Assembly: GCA_002491905.1 (NCBI GenBank)
Contig: DKWV01000025.1
Coordinates: 62,001-126,000, forward strand
From: Lachnospiraceae bacterium UBA7143
Lineage (GTDB): Bacteria; Bacillota; Clostridia; Lachnospirales; Lachnospiraceae
Direction of reading: 5' to 3'
DNA: 64,000 nt
Positions 15,861 to 23,685 of the stretch are shown here, piece after piece. Positions within the stretch are counted from its first letter, which is position 1. Each line of letters starts with the position of its first letter. The position numbers were made by a program, and so were the translations under genes. A model generated the notes under the pieces. That model had not been told where the DNA came from and ran no database searches. It saw nothing but the letters and a program-made list of their open reading frames with translations.

Positions 15861-16883
15861 ATGAGCGAAGTAAAGATGATAAGCCCTGTGGTGAAAAACG
15901 TGCCCTGGCAGGAGAAGCCGGAGGGGCTTACGGGCGCACCGATCTGGAGATACAGCGAGAACCCGATTATCGGCAGAAACCCGGTGGAAGGGGTGGCAAG
16001 GATTTTTAACAGCGCCGTGATGCCTTACGGCGACGAGTTTATCGGCGTGTTCCGCGGGGAACAAACAAACGGAATACCGTACATCTACTTGGGGCACAGC
16101 AGGGACGCGATCCACTGGGAATTTGAGAAGGAGAAGATTCCTTTTAAGGATGAGCAGGGCAATGATTTTATGCCGGTTTACGCTTATGATCCCCGTCTGG
16201 TGAAGGTGGAGGACACTTACTATATTATCTGGTGTCAGGACTTTTACGGGGCTTCCATCGGTATGGCAAAGACCACTGATTTCAAGACCTTTACGAGAAT
16301 TGAGAACCCGTTTATTCCCTTTAACAGAAACGCGGTGCTGTTCCCCAGAAAGATTAACGGCAATTACGTGCTCTTAAGCCGTCCTTCGGATTCCGGACAT
16401 ACGCCCTTTGGCGATATTTTCTTAAGCGAAAGCCCGGATATGGTGTACTGGGGCAAACACAGACATGTGATGGGCAGAAGCTCCGAGTGGTGGGAGTCCG
16501 TTAAGATCGGCGGCGGCGCGGCTCCCATTGAGACGACGGAAGGCTGGCTTCTGTTCTACCACGGCGTGACGGGCACCTGCAACGGTCTGGTGTACTCTAT
16601 CGGCGGCGCGATTCTCGACATTGACAATCCTTCCAAGGTGCTCTATCGCTGTGAGAATTTCCTGCTGACGCCTGAGGAATGGTATGAGGAGAGAGGCTTC
16701 GTTCCCAACGTATGCTTCCCCTGCGCAACCATCCATGACTCCGAGAGTGGAAAGATCGCGCTCTACTACGGATGCGCGGACAGCTATGTGGGACTGGCGT
16801 TCACGAAGCTTGACGAGATTGTGGACTATATCAAGAAGAACAGCCATACCACCGAGTCCGACACGGAGATCGGAATTCGCTGA
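15861..16883 (+). CDS. GH130_2-type beta-1,4-manno-oligosaccharide phosphorylase
   Basis: A 340-residue GH130 enzyme predicted to remove mannose as mannose-1-phosphate from the non-reducing end of beta-1,4-manno-oligosaccharides (EC 2.4.1.319 type). The propeller motif AYDPRLVKVEDTYY carries the catalytic Asp, and GGGAAPIETTEGWLLFYHG fits the phosphate/sugar site. ATG 15861 is chosen because GGAGGAAAAG lies eight bases upstream; an in-frame ATG at 15846 directly abuts the previous stop and would place that ribosome site inside the gene. It works with the epimerase and the GH130_1 enzyme so that longer imported mannosides are shortened here and the final disaccharide is epimerised and phosphorolysed. 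The operon ends at the terminator at 16924. Confidence 0.87.
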   Translation: MSEVKMISPVVKNVPWQEKPEGLTGAPIWRYSENPIIGRNPVEGVARIFNSAVMPYGDEFIGVFRGEQTNGIPYIYLGHSRDAIHWEFEKEKIPFKDEQGNDFMPVYAYDPRLVKVEDTYYIIWCQDFYGASIGMAKTTDFKTFTRIENPFIPFNRNAVLFPRKINGNYVLLSRPSDSGHTPFGDIFLSESPDMVYWGKHRHVMGRSSEWWESVKIGGGAAPIETTEGWLLFYHGVTGTCNGLVYSIGGAILDIDNPSKVLYRCENFLLTPEEWYEERGFVPNVCFPCATIHDSESGKIALYYGCADSYVGLAFTKLDEIVDYIKKNSHTTESDTEIGIR

Positions 16884-16923
16884 CAGGCGGATGATGTGTA
16901 ATAAAGGGGAGTAAAAATAGAGA

Positions 16924-16959
16924 GGCGTCGGCTTTCCGCGAGGGAGCCGGCGTCTTTTT
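16924..16959 (+). terminator. Intrinsic terminator of the epimerase-GH130 operon
   Basis: GGCGTCGGCT (16924-16933) pairs with AGCCGGCGTC (16945-16954), ten pairs including two G-U, followed by TTTTT. Its sequence is strikingly similar to the terminator at 22763-22798. Confidence 0.8.
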
Positions 16960-17153
16960 GGAAAGCGATCCGCTCTGAGATTTATGTGGATAAGACAGGA
17001 CTGATCGCGCTGACAAATAAATATTTAAATACACAGCAGCAGTATCTCTGCGTCAGCAGGCCGAGGCGTTTCGGGAAATCCATAGCGCTTCAGATGCTTG
17101 TAAGAATATATGTGAAGACAGACAGGCAGGCAGTTTGTGTTCCTGATCGATGA
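16959..17153 (+). pseudogene. N-terminal remnant of an AAA-ATPase-like/PD-(D/E)XK protein
   Basis: A frame with no usable start encodes the family's N-terminal P-loop region: IRSEIYVDKTGLIALTNKY, then SRPRRFGKSIALQMLV (the Walker A-like RRFGKS motif). It then diverges and stops at 17153. The next part of the family, roughly 100 residues including the region before FLIDEWD, is missing, and homology resumes in another frame from about 17134. The remnant starts right at the preceding terminator, so the native 5' end is also lost. This is a decayed gene created by an internal deletion with a frameshift. Confidence 0.72.
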
Positions 17154-18018
17154 GTGGGATTGTGTGATGCGGGAAAGGCAGGAGTCGGAGGACTTACAGA
17201 AACAGTACCTTGACTTTTTGAGAAACCTCTTGAAGGATCAGCCCTATGTGGCGCTTGCGTACATGACGGGCATTCTGCCAGTCAAAAAGTATGGGATGCA
17301 TTCCGCGCTGAATATGTTTACGGAATATTCTATGACAGATCAGCTCGATTTTGAGGAATACACGGGCTTTACGGAAGTAGAAGTAAAGGAACTGTGCGGG
17401 CGGTATGGTAGGGACTTCCTGGAATTGGGAAACTGGTACGACGGGTATATGTTCACCAGATTCCGTCATATCTATAATTCCAAATCGGTAGTGGAGGCGA
17501 TGCGGAGGGGAAAATGCTCCAATTACTGGACGGCGACGGAAACCTATGAGGCGCTCAAAACATATATGGATATGGATTTTGACGGGTTGAAAGCGGATAT
17601 TGTGCGGATGCTTGGCGGGGAGCGGGTGAAGGTAAATACTCTGAGTTTCCAAAATGATATGCGCAGTTTTAGGACGAAGGATGATGTCCTGACCTGCAAC
17701 GATGAAAATTCACTAAGCTGCGCCGTCGGGCTTGCGTATTACAGCGCGAGGAAGGATTACAGGCTGGTCAGGGAATTTCCCACCGGGAAAGGCTTTGCGG
17801 ATGTGGTCTTTCTGCCGCTGCCTCATACGGACAAACCGGCTCTTGTGGTAGAACTGAAATATGACAGGAATGCGGAGACCGCCATAAAGCAGATCAGGGA
17901 GAAACGCTACACCCAGGCGTTTGAGGGCTACAGCGGCAGGATTCTGCTGGTGGGGATTAATTATGATAAAGAAAAGAAAGCGCATAGCTGTGTAATTGAA
18001 CAGACGGAGAAGAGATGA
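17137..18018 (+). CDS. C-terminal part of AAA-ATPase-like/PD-(D/E)XK nuclease family protein (probably non-functional)
   Basis: The 293-codon frame starts at FLIDEWDCVMRE (the Walker B-like segment), continues through FLRNLLKDQPYVALAYMTG and LPVKKYGMHSALNMF, and ends with a PD-(D/E)XK nuclease-like domain, where GFADVVF is followed by ALVVELKYDRN (the E-x-K pair). These proteins are abundant in gut Clostridia and Bacteroides, and their role is unsettled. The protein lacks its P-loop, which lies out of frame upstream, and its GTG start has no ribosome site, so it is probably a fragment. Intact families are about 500-580 residues. It overlaps the next gene by four bases. Confidence 0.6.
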   Translation: MFLIDEWDCVMRERQESEDLQKQYLDFLRNLLKDQPYVALAYMTGILPVKKYGMHSALNMFTEYSMTDQLDFEEYTGFTEVEVKELCGRYGRDFLELGNWYDGYMFTRFRHIYNSKSVVEAMRRGKCSNYWTATETYEALKTYMDMDFDGLKADIVRMLGGERVKVNTLSFQNDMRSFRTKDDVLTCNDENSLSCAVGLAYYSARKDYRLVREFPTGKGFADVVFLPLPHTDKPALVVELKYDRNAETAIKQIREKRYTQAFEGYSGRILLVGINYDKEKKAHSCVIEQTEKR

Positions 18019-18512
18019 TGTCTGGAGTAAAAGAATTATTAGATGATTTTGTACTGAGCAGTAAAAATATTTTATATGATAATGATAACCTTATTGGAAT
18101 TTATCTTCATGGCTCTTTGGATAAAGATCTTGCCGCGCATTTCACAATTATATATCATCGGGGGAAAACGCTCTGCGGAAAAGAAATAAAGTCCGTTTTT
18201 TCAGAAGTCAGCAGTGGAGACTATCTGGATAGTATATGGCTGGATGTCAAAAATGCAAAAGAAGATATTGTTGATGATACCATGTATATCATTCCTAATT
18301 TGTGCAGAGTGTTAGCTTATAAAAAGGAGAGATTGATCTTATCCAAACAGGAAGGCGGAGAGTGGGCACTGCACCGTCTTTCCGACCCGCAATATAAGAA
18401 AATGGTTCTTCTTGCATTAGAGGAGTATAAAACTGGGAACACAATGTCAATAACGCAGGCAGATGCCGTAAGATTTGCAGAATATATGTTAAAACACATT
18501 GGCGATAAATAA
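18015..18512 (+). pseudogene. Aminoglycoside-nucleotidyltransferase-like gene with in-frame internal deletion
   Basis: The 165-codon frame begins like an ANT/AadA-type nucleotidyltransferase (LIGIYLHGSL). It then jumps directly to the C-terminal domain of that family (DKDLAAHFTIIYHRGKTLCG, YLDSIWLDVKNAKEDI, NLCRVLAYKKERLILSKQEG). About 70-80 residues normally lie between these segments, including the DxD metal-binding aspartates, so transfer of AMP to a drug should be impossible. Intact relatives are about 250-260 residues. The frame stays open across the junction, so a truncated protein may still be made. It overlaps the end of the preceding fragment (ATGATG). The family assignment is from motif memory; the deletion is inferred from the missing middle. 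Confidence 0.65.
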
Positions 18513-18625
18513 TTGTTTCACCACTTCTAATTGTTTTTGCAACATCTGAGAGGTTGCGAAAACAAAATATGGAAGCGTATGAGGTTCTTGGGAAATGAAT
18601 AAATATTACTGTTAAAAACAGTAAG

Positions 18626-18856
18626 CTATTGCTTTTCAGGTGGATAGAATACAAGCAAATCGTCTATGCCACATTCTAAAACAGTGCAGAGTTTGCATAA
18701 AACAAATACATCTAAGCGGGTAATGCTGTTGGTACAGTAATTATCAATTTGTTTCCAGTTCATTTCTGCCTTATGTGACAGCTTGTTTTTACTCAATCCT
18801 TTTTCTTTTAGCAATTCATTTAATCGGATTTCCATATGTCCATAATTATCTTCCAT
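18626..18856 (-). CDS. Small XRE/Cro-C1-type helix-turn-helix regulator
   Basis: A 76-residue protein that is almost only a Cro/C1 helix-turn-helix: IRLNELLKEKGLSKNKLSHK, then MNWKQIDNYCTN as the recognition region and LCTVLECGIDDLLVF as the closing helix. It resembles the YozG group of short XRE regulators. GAGGTGAAACA directly precedes ATG 18856. It is divergent from the orphan gene at 19010, and the 150 bp between them carries AT-rich repeats that could be its operator. The target is unknown. Confidence 0.8.
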   Translation of the reverse strand: MEDNYGHMEIRLNELLKEKGLSKNKLSHKAEMNWKQIDNYCTNSITRLDVFVLCKLCTVLECGIDDLLVFYPPEKQ

Positions 18857-18936
18857 TGTTTCACCTCTGCTATAAGTTCAAACAAACCAATAAATGAGAA
18901 ACTGTTTTTCTTGCAATTCTATTTTATACTTGTTAT

Positions 18937-18969
18937 AGTATTTTTATAATCTGTTACTAGTATTATAAT
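18937..18969. promoter_or_regulatory. AT-rich repeated motif in the divergent XRE/orphan intergenic region
   Basis: AGTATTTTTATAAT (18937-18950) and AGTATTATAAT (18959-18969) are near-direct repeats placed 22 bp apart, two helical turns. They lie between the divergent genes and contain TATAAT-like boxes. They may be promoter elements, operator half-sites for the XRE protein, or both. Confidence 0.35.
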
Positions 18970-19009
18970 AGAAGTATTAGAAACATATGTTTTATGGAAG
19001 GGAGAAGTT

Positions 19010-19396
19010 ATGTGTGGAGAAAAATCATACATTACAGACGAGGAGGTAATGAATTGTCAAAAGGTTGCAGATGCATTTTCGGAACAGTTTGGCAACGAAA
19101 GTATAACTGTCCTCAACGCGGGTAGATACGGTTTTGTTAAACTACAATATTTTAAGTTTCCTTATGGATTTGACGATATGCAAAGCTATTATGATAGTAA
19201 GAGCCTGTTTCATGATCTTTGGGAGGAATGGCTACATATGCAGCTAATCTATTTGTCAGCAGACACGCCTATGGAAGATATGGACTATGACGATATACTT
19301 AAATGTCTGGCGGAAGAAAAACGGAGGGAACTTTTAGACAAGCAATTTTATTTTGCCGAAAAGACGGGGGTTGAAAATTTACTTGTAGATTTTTAA
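19010..19396 (+). CDS. Hypothetical protein (128 aa), divergent from XRE regulator
   Basis: A 128-residue acidic soluble protein that I do not recognise; it begins MCGEKSYITDEEVMNCQKV and contains the aromatic stretch FVKLQYFKFPYGFDDMQSYY. There is no signal peptide or membrane segment. The ribosome site GGAAGGGAGAAG is good. The gene sits in an accessory stretch beside a small XRE regulator and decayed genes and has lower GC than the core genes. A role in a small two-gene system with the regulator is possible but not shown. Confidence 0.6.
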   Translation: MCGEKSYITDEEVMNCQKVADAFSEQFGNESITVLNAGRYGFVKLQYFKFPYGFDDMQSYYDSKSLFHDLWEEWLHMQLIYLSADTPMEDMDYDDILKCLAEEKRRELLDKQFYFAEKTGVENLLVDF

Positions 19397-19436
19397 TAGA
19401 GTATTTAAAAGAGGAAAGTGCAAACTTTCTAAAGCT

Positions 19437-20708
19437 TTATTTCAGATTTGGGACAGCTTTGGCAAAGGTTTCTATGTAAATCGTCCGCAAAGTTCGAAGC
19501 AGCTCTTCCGGGTCGATTGGTTTGATCAGATGCGCGTCCATACCGGCTTCCGCGGTTCTTTTGATATCTTCGTCATAAGCGTCCGCCGTCATGGCGACAA
19601 TCGGAACCGTGGCGGCGTCTATTCTCGGCAGTGCCCGAATGGTCTTTGTGGCGGTCAGGCCGTCCATGACAGGCATTCTGACGTCCATCAGAATGGCATC
19701 AAAGGTGCCATCCGAAGAGTTGTTGAACATATTGACGGCAATCTGTCCGTTTCCCGCCGTCATGACGGTAATTCCTTCTGCCTCGAGTATGGTTTTGGCA
19801 ATTTCCGCGTTCAAATCATTATCCTCGACCAACAGAACTTTCATATCGGTTAAAAGGATTTTTGATTCGTCGGGCGTTTCTGTGGGACGCTGTTTTTCGA
19901 TGCTGATTTCAAAAGCGATTTCCACCACAAATCTGCTGCCAACGCCGGGCTTACTTTCTACGCTTATGGCACCGCCCATCAGGTCAACCAATTTTTTGGT
20001 GATGGCCATGCCAAGGCCGGTTCCCTTCTGACCGCTGCATTTTTCGGTATTCTCCTGTGTAAAGGAATCCCATATCTTTTCCAGAAAATCCGATTTCATG
20101 CCGATTCCCGTATCCTCTATCTCAAAATGGTATAACGCTCTTTTCTGCCTGCCGGAGATTTCCCTTGCGTGGAAAAAGATTTTTCCGCCGTCAGGGGTAA
20201 ATTTTATGGCATTCCCCAGAATGTTGATCAGAATCTGGCGCAGGTGCAGTTCATCCCCGACCAGCAAAGGATGTTTAAAGATACCGAATCCTTTGATGAA
20301 TTCAATCCTCCGCTGGCTCAGTAAGCTCTCGGTAATGTTGACACAGCTTTTAACGACATCCCGCATATCCATCGGTTCGTGGTTGATTGTCATTTTGCCG
20401 CTTTCAATCCGGCTCATATCCAGAATGTCGTTGATGAGTGACACGAGGTGCCTGGAGGAATTGTCTATTTTCTGCAGGCAGTCGAGAACCTTCTCTTTAT
20501 TGTCGATGTTTTTGACGGCGATGTCAGTCATCCCTATGATACCGTTCATCGGCGTCCGTATATCATGGGACATATGGGATAGAAAAGTGCTTTTTGTTTT
20601 GTTCGCGTTCTCTGCCTGTAAAGCGGCTGCATGCAGTCGGCAGTTTTCTTCCCGCAAAGCGTCATTTTCCTTTTTCAGATTTTTGATCACGTTCTTCTTC
20701 TTTTTCAT
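19437..20708 (-). CDS. Soluble hybrid histidine kinase/response regulator
   Basis: A 423-residue protein with no membrane segment. An N-terminal basic/coiled-coil stretch (KKKKNVIKNLKKENDAL) leads into a HisKA domain with the phospho-accepting His in FLSHMSHDIRTPMNG. A HATPase domain follows (N box NILGNAIKF, G boxes DTGIGM and GTGLGMAI), then a receiver domain with the phospho-Asp in FDAILMDVRMPVMDG. The start at 20708 is chosen for AGGTGGGG just upstream; longer in-frame starts would run into the divergent gene's upstream region and read poorly. Without a sensor domain it may be activated by an interacting partner. There is no output domain, so phosphate probably moves on to another protein. 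Confidence 0.85.
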   Translation of the reverse strand: MKKKKNVIKNLKKENDALREENCRLHAAALQAENANKTKSTFLSHMSHDIRTPMNGIIGMTDIAVKNIDNKEKVLDCLQKIDNSSRHLVSLINDILDMSRIESGKMTINHEPMDMRDVVKSCVNITESLLSQRRIEFIKGFGIFKHPLLVGDELHLRQILINILGNAIKFTPDGGKIFFHAREISGRQKRALYHFEIEDTGIGMKSDFLEKIWDSFTQENTEKCSGQKGTGLGMAITKKLVDLMGGAISVESKPGVGSRFVVEIAFEISIEKQRPTETPDESKILLTDMKVLLVEDNDLNAEIAKTILEAEGITVMTAGNGQIAVNMFNNSSDGTFDAILMDVRMPVMDGLTATKTIRALPRIDAATVPIVAMTADAYDEDIKRTAEAGMDAHLIKPIDPEELLRTLRTIYIETFAKAVPNLK

Positions 20709-20904
20709 TGTTGTCCCCACCTGGTATTTGTTTCCTGTAATTAAGTATACGACTGCCTCTGTCAATTCTAATAGCGCGTTTATGTTAAATGTATGTAAAA
20801 TAAAAGCGTGTTTATGAATCCGGTTTTGGTACGGTAGCCTGAGCGCCGCATACTTTATAGCATATGGGTTTATAAAAAGTATGGCTATAAAGGAGAGAAG
20901 GAAT

Positions 20905-22746
20905 ATGGCGATTGGGTATCTGACCATGCAGGCGAGAACGGCCCACGATGCACTGCCTCTCAGAGGCGTACAGGTCACTGTGCTGGATGATGAGCAGAAT
21001 AGGATCTATGAGCTGATGACGGACGAAAACGGTGAGACAGGAAAAGTGCCGTTGGAGACAATGGACAAGAGCTATTCGCAGGACGAGAACTTTACGGGAA
21101 CGCCCTATGTCACTTACAATGTGCTTGCACAGGCGGAAGGATTCGAGCCGGTATATGTATCTGACATTCCGATTTTCGACGGTGAGTCCGCGCATCTTCC
21201 GCTTGTCCTTATTCCGATGCAGGGGCGGCAGCGGAGCGGCGAGCAGACGGAAATCGTGGTGGGGGCGCCTGCCGTTACTATGGAGGGGGAGCGCGAGCCA
21301 GAAGGATTTTTTCAGGACGGCGAGTCCGGACAGGTGCTGCGTCAGGTCGCCATTCCGAATCCGATCACGGTACATCTGGGGGCGCCGAATACGGCGGCTT
21401 CCAATGTGCAGGTGTCCTTCCCGGATTATGTGAAAAATGTGGCAAGCAGCGAGATTTATCCGACCTGGCCGGAAAACGCGCTCCGGGCGAATATCTATGC
21501 CATCATCACGTTTGCGCTGAACCGGGTCTTTACGGAATGGTACAGGGCGAAGGGATACAATTTTGACATAACAAACAGTACCGCATACGATCAGGCTTTT
21601 GTCTATGGCAGGCCCATCTATGATTCCATAAGCAGGATTGTCGATGAGATATTCAACGAGTATGTGCGCAGACAGGGACAGGAGGCACCTTACTTTACGT
21701 CCTTTTGCAATGGCACGACGACGACCTGCAGAGGAATGTCCCAGTGGGGGACGGTGACTCTGGCCAATCAGGGTTATGCGCCGATACAGATTTTGCGGTA
21801 TTATTACCCGGATGATGTGGAGATTGCGCAGACGAACATTATTACGAATATGCTGACCTCTTATCCGGGGATGCCGCTCAGGGTGGGGAGCACGGGACTG
21901 GATGTGCAGACGATCCAGACCTGGCTGAAACGGATCAGGCAGAACTATCCCGCCATCCCGGTTATCACGGACGCGGTGGGAACCTTTGGGGACAGTACCC
22001 GGGCGGCGGTTGTGAAGTTTCAGAACATTTTTGGACTAACGCCTGACGGAATTGTGGGGAAGTCTACCTGGTATAAGCTTTCCAGCCTGTATACGGCAGT
22101 GACAAGGCTTGCGGAGCTAAACAGTGAGGGGACGAATCTTGGGATCGGAACCGTGCCGCCCGCTGCCGTGCTCAGACAGGGATCGCGGGGACAGGATGTG
22201 GTTACGCTGCAGTATCTGTTGGATATCATCTCCGAATACTATCCCGATATTCCGGCTGTGCAGCAGGACGGTATCTTCGGCGCCGGAACGAGACAGGCGG
22301 TGACTGCTTTTCAGGGCAGGATGGGACTGGTGGCGGACGGCGTTGTGGGGCCTGCCACATGGAACGCGCTGTACAGAACCTATCAGGGAATCGGGCAGAA
22401 TGTACCGGGGCCAAATCCGGATCCGACGCCGGATACGGGCAGCAGTTCTTTTGCCTACACCGTGCGTGCGGGGGATACGCTGTGGCTTCTGGCAAACCGG
22501 TACGGCACAACAGTGGACGCTATCAAGCGTCTGAACGGTCTGAGCAGCGATATCCTGCAGATCGGTCAGGTGCTTCGGATTCCGTCGGAACAGCCTTCCG
22601 GGTATTTTAACTACACCGTGCGCGCTGGGGATACGCTGTGGCTTCTGGCGAACCGGTACGGCACGACAGTGGACGCCATCAGACGTTTAAACGGCCTGAA
22701 CAGTGATAATCTGCAGATCGGTCAGGCACTTCGGATTCCAACATAA
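20905..22746 (+). CDS. SpoIID-like/peptidoglycan-binding/LysM wall-associated protein
   Basis: A 613-residue mosaic. An N-terminal beta-sandwich resembling carboxypeptidase-regulatory domains (about 1-90) leads to a central domain with a SpoIID-like ending (CRGMSQWGTVTLANQGYAPI, then ILRYYYPDD, about 265-305). Two PG_binding_1 modules follow (about 325-392 and 418-489, each ending DGIVGKSTW/DGVVGPATW), then two LysM modules (about 515-559 and 567-612) that are nearly identical in DNA. No signal peptide is seen, so it could be a spore-cortex or mother-cell protein. Start 20905 is preferred over 20881 because AAAGGAG lies between them. Its last 29 bases are copied at 23735. It may bind or remodel peptidoglycan; enzymatic activity is unproven. 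Confidence 0.8.
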   Translation: MAIGYLTMQARTAHDALPLRGVQVTVLDDEQNRIYELMTDENGETGKVPLETMDKSYSQDENFTGTPYVTYNVLAQAEGFEPVYVSDIPIFDGESAHLPLVLIPMQGRQRSGEQTEIVVGAPAVTMEGEREPEGFFQDGESGQVLRQVAIPNPITVHLGAPNTAASNVQVSFPDYVKNVASSEIYPTWPENALRANIYAIITFALNRVFTEWYRAKGYNFDITNSTAYDQAFVYGRPIYDSISRIVDEIFNEYVRRQGQEAPYFTSFCNGTTTTCRGMSQWGTVTLANQGYAPIQILRYYYPDDVEIAQTNIITNMLTSYPGMPLRVGSTGLDVQTIQTWLKRIRQNYPAIPVITDAVGTFGDSTRAAVVKFQNIFGLTPDGIVGKSTWYKLSSLYTAVTRLAELNSEGTNLGIGTVPPAAVLRQGSRGQDVVTLQYLLDIISEYYPDIPAVQQDGIFGAGTRQAVTAFQGRMGLVADGVVGPATWNALYRTYQGIGQNVPGPNPDPTPDTGSSSFAYTVRAGDTLWLLANRYGTTVDAIKRLNGLSSDILQIGQVLRIPSEQPSGYFNYTVRAGDTLWLLANRYGTTVDAIRRLNGLNSDNLQIGQALRIPT

Positions 22747-22757
22747 CGTTGCCTTTT
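22718..22757 (+). repeat. 40-bp perfect direct repeat, copy 1 (3' end of LysM gene)
   Basis: These 40 bases, from TCGGTCAGGC to GTTGCCTTTT, cover the last nine codons and the stop of the LysM gene plus 11 bases. An identical copy lies at 23735-23774, exactly 1,017 bases downstream, with the MNT-HEPN pair between. Flanking bases differ on both sides of each copy. Confidence 0.9.
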
Positions 22758-22762
22758 AAAGA

Positions 22763-22798
22763 GTGTCGGCTTTCTGGGAAGGTAAGCCGGCACTTTTT
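22763..22798 (+). terminator. Intrinsic terminator after the LysM gene
   Basis: GTGTCGGCTT pairs with AAGCCGGCAC (ten pairs, one G-U) around a loop of about 11 bases, followed by TTTTTTG. It lies inside the segment bounded by the 40-bp repeats and is closely similar to the terminator at 16924. Confidence 0.8.
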
Positions 22799-22800
22799 TG

Positions 22801-22829
22801 TTGTGGGGAGGGAAAAACGAGGGTATAAT
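22801..22829 (+). promoter_or_regulatory. Promoter of the MNT-HEPN pair
   Basis: TTGTGG (22801-22806), 17-bp spacer, TATAAT (22824-22829), placed between the terminator and the MNT gene. It makes the module an independent transcription unit. Confidence 0.6.
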
Positions 22830-22882
22830 AAATATACAAAACTGTTTTTAGAAGATGGAAGGAGCAGCTGGGGAGGTAGAGT

Positions 22883-23230
22883 ATGCCGGATATAGTAAAT
22901 CGAAGTCTGGATCAGTTTTTACAGCAAATGAAAAAGATATTTGGGCTTTATTTGTCAAAGGTGATTGTCTATGGTTCTTATGCGAGGGGAGATTATCGGG
23001 AAAACTCAGATGTGGATGTCATGGTCTTAGTAAAGCTGCCCGAGGAAGAGATTAAAAAGCTGGCTAATACTGTCTATGATACGGCGTTCGAGATAGAGAT
23101 GGATACAGGCATAGATATTTCTCCGATTATTAAGGATGAGGCACAGTATGAATATTGGTTAGATGTATTGCCATTTTATAGAAATGTACGGGAAGAGGGG
23201 GTGCTTGTAGGTGGATCAGAAAGCGGTTGA
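22883..23230 (+). CDS. MNT-family nucleotidyltransferase (putative antitoxin)
   Basis: A 115-residue minimal nucleotidyltransferase with the family motif VIVYGSYARGDYRENSDVDV (G-S, then D-x-D, about residues 31-50). In type VII toxin-antitoxin pairs such proteins neutralise the adjacent HEPN toxin by transferring AMP to it. Here the HEPN gene overlaps by 20 bases, so the pair is translated together. GGGGAGG upstream gives a good ribosome site. The pair is AT-richer than surrounding core genes and lies between two copies of a 40-bp repeat, suggesting it was acquired. Activity and partnership are inferred from family knowledge. Confidence 0.85.
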   Translation: MPDIVNRSLDQFLQQMKKIFGLYLSKVIVYGSYARGDYRENSDVDVMVLVKLPEEEIKKLANTVYDTAFEIEMDTGIDISPIIKDEAQYEYWLDVLPFYRNVREEGVLVGGSESG

Positions 23231-23618
23231 TTTGTGTATTTACCGGATGAATAATGCTGAGGAAACTTTAGATACTGCGAAGTTGTGTATAGAACATAAA
23301 CGTTATAAAGACTCTATTAATCGTTGCTATTATGCGGCATTTTATGCGGTAAAAGCGGTTCTTGCATTAGAGAAGGTGGATTTTAAACGCCACAAGGATG
23401 CTGTAGCGTATTTTAATCAAAGGTATGTCGCTGTAAATGTTTTTGACCGGGAAATTGGAAAGCTGCTGGGAAGATTAAAAAGAAAGCGTGAAACGAGTGA
23501 TTATGATGATTTTTATATAGCGTCATCGGAGGAAGCGGCAGAGCAATATGAGGCGGCAAAACGGATTGTAAAAAGTATACAGCAGTTTTTATTGGATAAA
23601 GGCATTTCGGTCTTTTGA
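23211..23618 (+). CDS. HEPN-domain protein (putative toxin)
   Basis: A 135-residue, all-helical HEPN protein with the family core RYKDSINRCYYAAFYAVKAV and a late RETSDYDDFY. It belongs to the PF05168-like group rather than the HepT/DUF86 group: the R-x4-H-x-Y RNase motif of HepT is not seen, so RNase activity is less certain. Start GTG 23211 lies within the MNT gene behind a GAGGGGG site, giving a tight overlap. The predicted role is a growth-inhibiting RNase held in check by the MNT protein, possibly as phage defence. Alternatively it is a non-catalytic partner of the nucleotidyltransferase. Confidence 0.82.
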   Translation: MDQKAVDLCIYRMNNAEETLDTAKLCIEHKRYKDSINRCYYAAFYAVKAVLALEKVDFKRHKDAVAYFNQRYVAVNVFDREIGKLLGRLKRKRETSDYDDFYIASSEEAAEQYEAAKRIVKSIQQFLLDKGISVF

Positions 23619-23685
23619 TTTGCACGAAAATGAAGCAGAAGGGATAGGGGACATTCATGTAAATGGTGGGTGTCTCTTTTTAGTT

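Noticed and set aside
19414..19429. GAAAGT-GCAA-ACTTTC hairpin between convergent genes as a terminator
   Set aside because: The stem is only six to seven pairs and has no clear U-tract on either strand.
20709..20978. Extra N-terminal membrane segment for the hybrid histidine kinase
   Set aside because: The extension overlaps the divergent gene's start region, while AGGTGGGG lies just before ATG 20708.
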